Below, one piece after another: positions 1 to 8,700 of a stretch of 30,862 bases of DNA. Both the position numbers and the translations under genes were made by a program. Location: IMG/VR virus record IMGVR_UViG_3300030419_001937, positions 1 through 30,862 of that record. One strand, 5' to 3'. The notes under the pieces were generated by a model. The model made no database searches and was not told where the DNA came from. It saw only the letters and a list, made by a program, of their open reading frames with translations. Each line of letters opens with the position of its first letter. The first letter of the stretch is position 1. The stretch is from a virus.

Positions 1-1
1 A

Positions 2-760
2 CAGCCAGGTACCCCAGATAGTCCAAGACCTGATTGGATGAAAGAACGTCTTGATACTCCCCCAGAAGGAGCAAGACCTAACCCTACAATGGAAAGAGAG
101 ACCGCAAGTATGATTACAGATGATTTTGTTATTGATGCTTTAAACCCAGAAGAGCCTTCTTTAATGGGAAGTGCTAGAGATTATAATATAGAAAAAGCAA
201 TTGGAGCAGTATCTGGAGATAAAGATTCAGTTAAGAGAGCATTTGCTATGGAGTCTTCATCTGGGATGGACCCAAAAGCTAAAGGAAACCCCTTCCAAAT
301 AAAAAGTGATAGTGCAAGAGCTGAATTTGAAAGTAAGTATGGAAAAAATTATAGTATAGAAAATTCTGCAAAGTTCTATGAGGAAGTAACCAAAAAAAAT
401 GTAGGAGCCGTAAAAGGTAGAGAGGGAAGTTCTTTTGAAAATTATAAATTTAAAACTGGAAGATTGAGTAGGCAATATCCTGGCGGTGCTAATATATTTG
501 AGGGGGCTTCAGAAGCTATTGGTGGAGGAAAAGATGTTCAAGGATTTGTTGAATATATGACTTGGCAACAAGGTAGAGCAGGAGCTCTTGATATTATAAC
601 TACTACAATGGGAGAAGGTGGGAAGCTTAATAAGACATCTAAAGCATATATGTTAAATAATATTTCTGAATCTCAGAAATTAGAATTAAAAGATTTAAGT
701 GATAAAGAGTTTGCTCAAAAATGGTTAAGAATACAACATCAGAAGTGGGAGTCTAAATAA
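2..760 (+). CDS. Lytic transglycosylase-like virion protein (5' end outside window)
   Basis: The frame is open from base 2, so the first in-frame ATG (base 38) is probably internal and the true start lies upstream. Two stretches recall the lysozyme-like SLT fold: AMESSSGMDPK followed by GNPFQI (catalytic Glu candidate encoded at 251-253), and YMTWQQGRAGALDI, which resembles the [HY]xxQQGxGGA motif of phage transglycosylases. Such enzymes locally open peptidoglycan so that ejected proteins and DNA can cross the wall; in T7 this activity sits in ejection protein gp16. The gene is followed after one base by the next virion gene. The motif match is seen; enzymatic activity is inferred. It may also be only the C-terminal part of a larger tail or ejection protein. 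Confidence 0.6.
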   Translation, partial: QPGTPDSPRPDWMKERLDTPPEGARPNPTMERETASMITDDFVIDALNPEEPSLMGSARDYNIEKAIGAVSGDKDSVKRAFAMESSSGMDPKAKGNPFQIKSDSARAEFESKYGKNYSIENSAKFYEEVTKKNVGAVKGREGSSFENYKFKTGRLSRQYPGGANIFEGASEAIGGGKDVQGFVEYMTWQQGRAGALDIITTTMGEGGKLNKTSKAYMLNNISESQKLELKDLSDKEFAQKWLRIQHQKWESK

Positions 761-761
761 T

Positions 762-1331
762 ATGGCTTTAGCAGGAACAGCAGGTGGATTAAGTACCATG
801 GCTATGGCTGGAGCAGGCCCTTTAGGATGGGCTACTTTAGGAGTTGGTGTACTTAGTGATTTAGCTGGTACAGGAGCAGAGAGAGCTGCTGGAAGAAGAA
901 AGAGGGATTATATTAGTGAGCAACAATCTATGCTGGCAGGTGCTGAACAGCAAATTGGTGAATTAGCTGGAATGAAAACAGAATTAGCTGAGGATGTATA
1001 TGGAACAGGACTTGCTTCTGCTATGCATCAGACTGGGCAATCTCTTTATGGACTAACAAGGCAAGGTCAGACGTTATCTTCTAGGGTAGGATTTGCTCGT
1101 TCTGGACAAGTAGATACACAAATGCAAAGAGGGTTGCAGGCAGGAGTTACTTCCTTTGGATTCCAAAAGCAAGGCCTTCAAGATGTATTAGGTCAAAAAC
1201 TAATGGATATATCTGAGTGGGAAGGTGCAGAAAGAGGAAGAATACAATCTGAGCAATCAAGGTTAAGGTATGAAATGGCAGAAGCTAAAGCACAAGCTAA
1301 TAAGAAATTCTTAGGAATTTTTAATGTTTAG
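762..1331 (+). CDS. Small Gly/Ala-rich ejection-type virion protein
   Basis: This protein has 189 residues. Residues about 1-40 are rich in Gly, Ala, Leu and Val and could insert in or associate with a membrane. A basic patch AAGRRKRDY follows, then a Gln/Glu/Ala-rich region likely to be helical. Size and order (hydrophobic N-terminus, helical body, upstream of a longer helical protein and a giant) recall T7 gp14, the smallest of the three ejection proteins, but I see no specific sequence match. It starts one base after the preceding stop, with GGGAG about ten bases upstream, so it is surely co-transcribed with its neighbours. Function is inferred from context only. Confidence 0.6.
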   Translation: MALAGTAGGLSTMAMAGAGPLGWATLGVGVLSDLAGTGAERAAGRRKRDYISEQQSMLAGAEQQIGELAGMKTELAEDVYGTGLASAMHQTGQSLYGLTRQGQTLSSRVGFARSGQVDTQMQRGLQAGVTSFGFQKQGLQDVLGQKLMDISEWEGAERGRIQSEQSRLRYEMAEAKAQANKKFLGIFNV

Positions 1332-1340
1332 GGGATTGTA

Positions 1341-2714
1341 ATGGCATTAAGTGAAATATTAAGTGCATATAGACAAGGATTAGCATCCGAAAGACAAGCA
1401 AGACAGGCTGAGATGGCTATGGCATTACAAGCTATGCAATTTGAGTCTCAGCAAAGATTTAGAGAAGAAGGTAGGCAAAGAGAAGATATAATGAGTGCAT
1501 TAGATTATGCAAAGAAATCTACTACTGAAGCTATTGGTCAAGATGCATCACAAATATATACAAAGATTAGTTCTCTTGCTCCTATTGTAAAAGCTCAGAC
1601 AGATGCAGAAACTGGAGCATTGAAAAAAACAGATAAGATTATTAATGCATTAACAAAAACTAAAGCTAAAAGAGGAGAGATAGCATACGGATTTACACCT
1701 GCTCAAGCTACCGAGATAGTTAATATAGCAAATACATATTCTATGGCGGCTAAGAATCCATTACTTGCACAATCAGCACAAGACTTAGCTGTAAGCTTTG
1801 GTAGAAAAGTTGCAAGAGATTATGATATATATGAGAGTACTGGATTTACTCAATCTTCTAAGTTTATTAAATCTCTTGAAAGGTCAGGTTTGTTATATAA
1901 AGGGCCAGACCCTCTACAAAGAGATATGACAGCAGATGTTTTTCTTGGAGTAAGTGATGCTATGACTGCTCTTGATAATATTGATAAAGAAAGAATGGAA
2001 ATTGCAGCTGGTGATTATAAGGTAGATACTCCAGTAACTGTAAGTGGTGTAGCTGATGCTGATATAGCTGGTGTAGATTTTGAATCTCTTGTATCTCAGG
2101 CTGGTGCAACTCTTGGATTAGGCCCAGACCAAAAACCTCTTTCTCCTACTCAAATAGATATACAAAAAATTGATTTAGGTGCTACAGATGAAGATATAAT
2201 TCAATCTTTAGACTTCCTAGACCCAACAAAAACTGAAGAAGTTAGGTCAAAATTAGAAAAGATAAATGAGGATATTACAACTAAACAAGCAAGATTAAGT
2301 TTATTAGCAGGAGAGAAGGATGAATTGATGGGGGATTATCAAAGGTGGGGAGAAGAATTAACTTGGCAAAGAAGACAAGCAAAGATTTCCGAAGACGCTG
2401 GAGATACTACATCTGCTAAAAGACACTCTCAAGAAGCTGATAGATTAGCAAAGCTTATAGGCCCAAGAGAAGGTGAGAAATTAACTTCTGAAGCTGCGAA
2501 AGAGTTTGCAGTATCAGAGAATATTGCAGTCAATCCTGCTGGATTCACAAGAAAAGCTTTTGAAGAACCAGGATTTATTGGTAAAACATTCGAGAAATTA
2601 TTCGATGTTCCTTCAAAGAAATGGGCAGAACAAACAAAGAGTGTTCAAATCTTACAACTTTCAAATGATATAAAGAAATTGGTAGAGCAAAAAGAATCTC
2701 TTAGTGGTCGGTAA
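1341..2714 (+). CDS. Helical virion protein, putative ejection protein
   Basis: This 457-residue protein is almost wholly predicted helical by composition. The N-terminal 50 residues are Gln, Arg, Glu and Met rich (heptad-like), and a charged coiled-coil-like stretch begins near residue 300 (EEVRSKLEKINEDI). No enzymatic motif is visible. It lies between the gp14-like small protein and the giant protein, with GGGGATTGTA upstream of its ATG. By position it is the counterpart of T7 gp15, the middle ejection protein, but I cannot show homology. A scaffold or internal-core role is an alternative. Confidence 0.55.
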   Translation: MALSEILSAYRQGLASERQARQAEMAMALQAMQFESQQRFREEGRQREDIMSALDYAKKSTTEAIGQDASQIYTKISSLAPIVKAQTDAETGALKKTDKIINALTKTKAKRGEIAYGFTPAQATEIVNIANTYSMAAKNPLLAQSAQDLAVSFGRKVARDYDIYESTGFTQSSKFIKSLERSGLLYKGPDPLQRDMTADVFLGVSDAMTALDNIDKERMEIAAGDYKVDTPVTVSGVADADIAGVDFESLVSQAGATLGLGPDQKPLSPTQIDIQKIDLGATDEDIIQSLDFLDPTKTEEVRSKLEKINEDITTKQARLSLLAGEKDELMGDYQRWGEELTWQRRQAKISEDAGDTTSAKRHSQEADRLAKLIGPREGEKLTSEAAKEFAVSENIAVNPAGFTRKAFEEPGFIGKTFEKLFDVPSKKWAEQTKSVQILQLSNDIKKLVEQKESLSGR

Positions 2715-2716
2715 AT

Positions 2717-5700
2717 ATGGCTGATAATCTAACTCTTAGACTAAAAGAGGAACTAGAAAAAAGGCATGGTAAAGCAGTCTCTGAGGCTGATGTAGCCGCC
2801 TTTTTACAAACTCAAGGTCTTGGTGGAGGAGGAGGACAAACTCCTCAAGTTCCATCAGCATCTATCCCTGCTCAAACTCAACCTACTCAATCTTTATACC
2901 CGTGGGAAGAACCAGACCCAGTAGAAGAACCTCCTTCTTTAGCAGTTGGTAGTGCTTTAAATGCTGTAGGTGTTGGATTGTGGAGTGCAATAGATAGTGC
3001 AACATTTGGAGTCGCAGGTAGATTTGTAGAAGAAGAAAAGTTTTTAGATTTCCAAGACCCATTAGGTAAATATGCTGGAGCAGTTGGTGGTCTAGCAGGA
3101 TTTATCGCAGGTGGTCCTATGAAATTAGGTGCAAAAGCAGTACAGAGAGTTGCAGCTCCATTTATAAAGAAAGATGGATTTAGAACTGTTGGAGAAGCTG
3201 CTAAGGGTATGCTTAAAAGAGCATCTGAGCATGGTGTAGATAAAAAAGTAGCCAAAGATATTACAGGTCACTATAGAAAACTTGCTCAGAAAGCACAGAT
3301 AGACCCTGATACTGCAAGAAATTTTGGAACTAAAGCAACAGATTTATTAGTTAATTATACAGATGATGCAGTAAGAACAGGAAGAATAACACAGGCTGAA
3401 TCTGTAGCAATAAAGAAAATGTTTGGAGAGAACTTTACCAAAAGACCTCTTCAAGATTTTGTTGGATTAATGCATGCTAGAGGATTGTTTAAATCTAATC
3501 CTAGAATGGCAAGGGTAGCTTCTCATGCAGTTAATGAAGCCTTAATGTTTGGAATGATTGATACTGCTTTTGAAGGAGTTCGTATCTTTGACCCAACTGA
3601 CCCAGATTCATATTTTGGAATGTCTAATTTTGATTGGACTGCTCCAATGTGGGGAGCAAGTACTGGACTTGTATTCTCTCAATTACAATGGATGAATCCA
3701 GTAGGTAAGGGAGCAGCTTGGGCTAAAGACTTCAGAACTGGTGTAAGGGCAGCCTTTAGTAAGAAAGCTCCTTATAAAGATTGGACTGATGACCAATTAA
3801 AAGCAACATCTAAGTTCTTTGGAGAACAATTAGAGAGAACTTTAGAAGGCTCTCATGTAGTATCAATTAATCATGCTGGAAAAACAAAAACTATCGGATT
3901 ACTATCCGAGAATATATTTAAACAATTAAATGAGAAATTCGGAGTTGCTGAAGGTAGAAGGGCATTAATCGGATTCCTTGAAAAAGAAAGAAATACATGG
4001 GGTAAGGAATTAATTAAAGCATCTACTGGAGAAGGTATAACTAATATTGGTAAGAATTGGTTTAGAATGTTAGGTGGAGGAGCTGCTTTTAACTTTCATA
4101 CTTTTGCAGATATGTTTTTACATGGTACTGAAGTAGGTATTCATGATGTATTACCTCATTTTCTTATAGGTGCTTATCTACAGATTGGTAGAAACCCAGC
4201 AAGTTTTGATTTAAACTCTAATAAGATGAATAGATTACGTTCAAATCTATTGGGTCTTGGAGTTAAGGTAGAAACATTACCATCAGAAATTCCTTCTTTT
4301 AAAAATACTCCTAGTAGATTTGCTAATGGAGTTAATCCTCAAGTGCATAAAGAAACAATGGCTGCTTTTGAAAGAGGTGGGTTAGGAAGTAAAGTATTTG
4401 AAGCTACTGAAGGAAAACTTCCAGAGGGAGAAGTAAGTGCTAAGGTTCAAGGTAATACTAAATATGAAAAAATTAGAGATGAATTAAGTAATCATTTTGA
4501 ATATCTAAAACCTCTTGATGAAACAAGTGCAAGAGAAGCCAGGGAGATTGTTAGGATATTTGAAAAAGAGACTGGTCTAAAAAATCTTAAAGAATATGAT
4601 AGACACTTTGACGAAGCTAGTGTAAAGAGTACTCAGAAGTTAGAGGGAGAGTTCCCTAATATTCTTGAGAAAGTAAAACAAGGAGATGAGATAGCTGAGT
4701 TAGAAATTATAAGAGATGCTCAAGGTAAATATCAATCTCCTGAGACAATCATAGCATCAGAAGAATTACTTCAAAGAGCAAGAGATGGTAAACTCGAATG
4801 GATTAGAGATGCAAATGGAGAGAAGATAACGGATGGTAAAGTAGCAGAGAAAATGCTAATGGATAAATTAGATGGTTATGGAATGATTGTTACAGCTTCT
4901 ACAGCTATGGGTAAAGCAAAAGCAATGCCAGCTGGTCAAGAAACTAAAACTGTAAGAAACGAATCTACTCTTAGAAATGTATTTGAAGCTGTTGTTAATG
5001 CAGAGCAGAGGATAAACGAAGGATTCCCTAGTAAGATGTCTTATTCAGATAGTTTTACTTTTGCTGGTTCAGCTCCAGATTACTTTGCTATCTTAGGAAG
5101 AAATATGGCAATTGAAAGTTCTAACATGATGAGCCATGTTTTTAGTAGAAACTTTGAGCAAAGAGATGCTCTTATATCTTTTCTAAGAGGTTCTGGATTG
5201 CTCGTAGGAGAAGGAGTTACTAATCCTTTATTGAGAGCAGACCTAAGTAAAATAGAATTAAAATTCCCAGAAGGAACATCAGAAGCTGTTATAGCAGAAA
5301 GGACTCCAGAGTTAAAGAGAGTTTTAAGAAGAGTTCAGATGTTGCAATCAATAAGTGGGGGATATGAAAAATCTCAAGATATAGATAGGGTAACAATAGA
5401 GGTAAGTAAGGTAGACCAACTATCTAACTTCCTTAGAGATAGTGGAATGAAGGATATCCATAAAATGCCAGAGTGGATATTCCAAGATACCATGAATTAT
5501 ATTATAAGAGATAAGATTAAAAATGCTCCTAATCTACAACTTGAAGAAATGAATGCCTTTATGAGAATTGCTGACATGGAGATGTCTAATTTTAATATGA
5601 ATCTAAAGCAAGGTCAACAAGGATTTGAAATCTCAATGATTGATGCTGAATTTGTACCTCCTGGCTCTAAGTCTCAAGCAATTGAATATAATAATTTTGC

Positions 5701-8700
5701 TCTCACATTAATACAAAAGAGTAATGGATTAATAAAATCAGCTGGTAAAAAGAAAGTAGTAAATAGTAATGATATAACTGCTTTAGTAAATGCATTACCA
5801 AAGTATGAAGGGGTAGTTGCTCAAGCACCAGCAAGAGAAGCCTTATTAGAATTTATTGATAATTTACCAAGAGGTCAAAAACTTACTCATGCAGTAGGAC
5901 AATATGTTATGGAGGGAGGTTCTCCAGATGTTGTTAATTGGCTTAGTAAGAATGGAGTATTAGAATATAGTAAGAAATCTTCTACTGGATGGAATCTAAA
6001 TATGAAGAAATTCAATGAAGAATTGGCTGCTAGATTATTACGCAGGGTAGAAAAGCAAGGATTTACTCCAGAGTATATACAAGAAACAATAGCAAGAGAA
6101 GAGCAAGCCGCAAGAGCTGCTATGGATGAGGCTTCTTTACCAGAGATAGACCATAGATTTGATGCTAATAGATTTTTACAAAAGTATAACATAGATTATA
6201 CTGATTATTCTGTAGAGAGTAAAGAATTAAAAAGAAAAGTAATTGATGAATTAATATTATCTAAGCATGCTCCTCTAGAAGATAGAGTTCCAGCTGCTGA
6301 TGTAATTAAAAATGTACTTGATAGAATCCACGTTAAGAATGATAAGGGAGAATGGATTACATTTCAAGAAGTTGCTCCAGCAGAACAACCATCTGTTAGA
6401 AAAGAAATTGCAAGAGATGTAGTTAAGTTAATAGCAAGTCAATATAATTCTGTTAAAGTTAACTCTTTTAAATTTGAGAATGGTAATGTAATAGAGAAAG
6501 AAGTATTCCAACAGGATACTAGACTTAGAAGATTAATAGAAGAAGAGTTAAATCTTCCAGCAACTATAATTGAAAAAGAAGCTATTGTATATGAGCAATT
6601 TCAAGGAAGAATCCAAAGAAGATTTGTTGATATGTTTGGAAACTCATCTGATTTACCTCAATGGGAGAGAAATAGAATACAACCTTTAAGGGAGGAAGTT
6701 GGCAGATTATTAAATATGAGGAGTAGGTCTTTTGGTTCTGAGCATCCAGATGGAATGGTCATATTCCAAATATCAAAGGATACTTCTCCTATTGCTATAC
6801 CAAGACAAAGTTTAGAGAATATGCATGGTTCTTATGCTAGATTTGCTGAGTGGGCTTTAAAGAATAGAAATTTAAACGATGGAATAAAACGTAGAATTGA
6901 AGAAATAGCAAAGAAAATAGAAGACCCAGATGCATTTGGTAAACCAACAGACTTTGACCATCAAGTAATGTTGTCTCAGCTTGTATTCAATGATATGTTA
7001 AAAGGTCAAAAGAAGAATAGAAAACTAGAAGACTTTTTAAATGATGTTGATGTAGAAAAGACAATGGGTAGAATCAAATTATATGATTCAAAGAATTTTA
7101 TTAAAGCAGATAGAAATCTCGTACATAGTATGAGTACAATATATAGAGATGCTATAAAAGATAATGCAACATACGATGCATTGAATAAGGTAATGAGACA
7201 AAATGGATTTGGTGTTGCTATATGGAATGATGCTGATTATGCAAATGTTAGAACTGAAGTAGAAAGAGTTCTTAAAGATAGAGGATTTACTCAAAAGCAA
7301 AGAGCTGATTTCTTTGATGGTGTAATGGGAAATGCTCATGAGAACGTATCATCGTTTGATAGTATAGGATTTGTTAGTCGTAGTCAGATGAGATACTTAC
7401 ATGCTATGATGGGTCATAATCCAGAATCTACTAATCCTATTAAACCTACTATTGCATCAGGTGGTAGAAGTGGTCAATTATTAATGGGTAAAACATTATT
7501 TATTTACGATAAATCATTAGACCCATTCTTTGAAACTAATCGTGGTGTAGATATTTTATTAGCATCTACTGGAGCAAAGGCTTATAACGAAGGTCGCAAG
7601 AGAGATGGATTAGATGTTACAGTTATAAATCAACCTTATAATAGAATTAACTCTATGAGACCTATTGGTCAACAAAAGATAAGACAGATACCTATTGATG
7701 CTTTAGGATTTAAACCAGAAGTAGATTTAGCAATGAAGAGTGCAAAGGAATCTACAAGTGATTTTAACTATATGAGACAAGCAGAACTTGACTTGATGTT
7801 TAGACAAAACTATGAGTCTGATATAAGACAAGCTGTTCAGTCTATGAAAGATTTGAATGTAGACCCTCTTAGACTTAGAAGATTTGTATTAGATATTTTG
7901 GGTAATGAAGGAGTTGGTATTGACCCAGCTAGTGGTGGAGCCCAACATATGAATAATATAGTTAGATACGCAGCTATGCATACAGATGCTAATCCAATGT
8001 CTTATAGTGACCAGATTGTTAAGAACAAGATGTACAATACTTTTATCAATAGTATTTTAAATGGTAAAAGGTCTTCTATTAAAACAGAACAAAATTTAGA
8101 TGCAAGGTATGGAGGTCAAGCACCACTAATACAGGTTGCAGATGCTAGACATAGATTGAACCCAACCATTGTAGGTACTGATGGCAAGATGAAACTTCGT
8201 GGTGAAATAATGATTGGACAACATGAAAGGTCTGCAAGTCTTTCTGAGATATCTAAAAGTGGTAGAGAGATGGTTCTTGTAGATGGTGCTAAAGTAATTG
8301 ACCCTAAAGAGTTCTTTGGTAGTTATGAAACTAGAACAGAAGGTAAGAAATATATCTGGGAAGATATGATGAAGGAAGGTTTTAGTCTTGGCGAATTATA
8401 TGATATGATTGAAATTGGTAAAACAGGAGTTAAACCTTATAGTAAAGATTTACAAATTGGTATATTAGCAAATAGAAAACCTCATACAAGACCAAATGAT
8501 ATGGCAATTCTTGGATTAAGAGGATTCCTAAGAAAAGAATATGGAAGGGCTGCTCTTGTTAATAGTCTTGACGTTGTTAATATATTTGAAGGTGACTACG
8601 ATGCTGATAAAGTAGATTATTTTTATGGTGCAAGAAAGACAATGCATAAATATGCTGAAAGAGCTGCTGGATTATATGTACAAGCTGTAGACCCTACATC

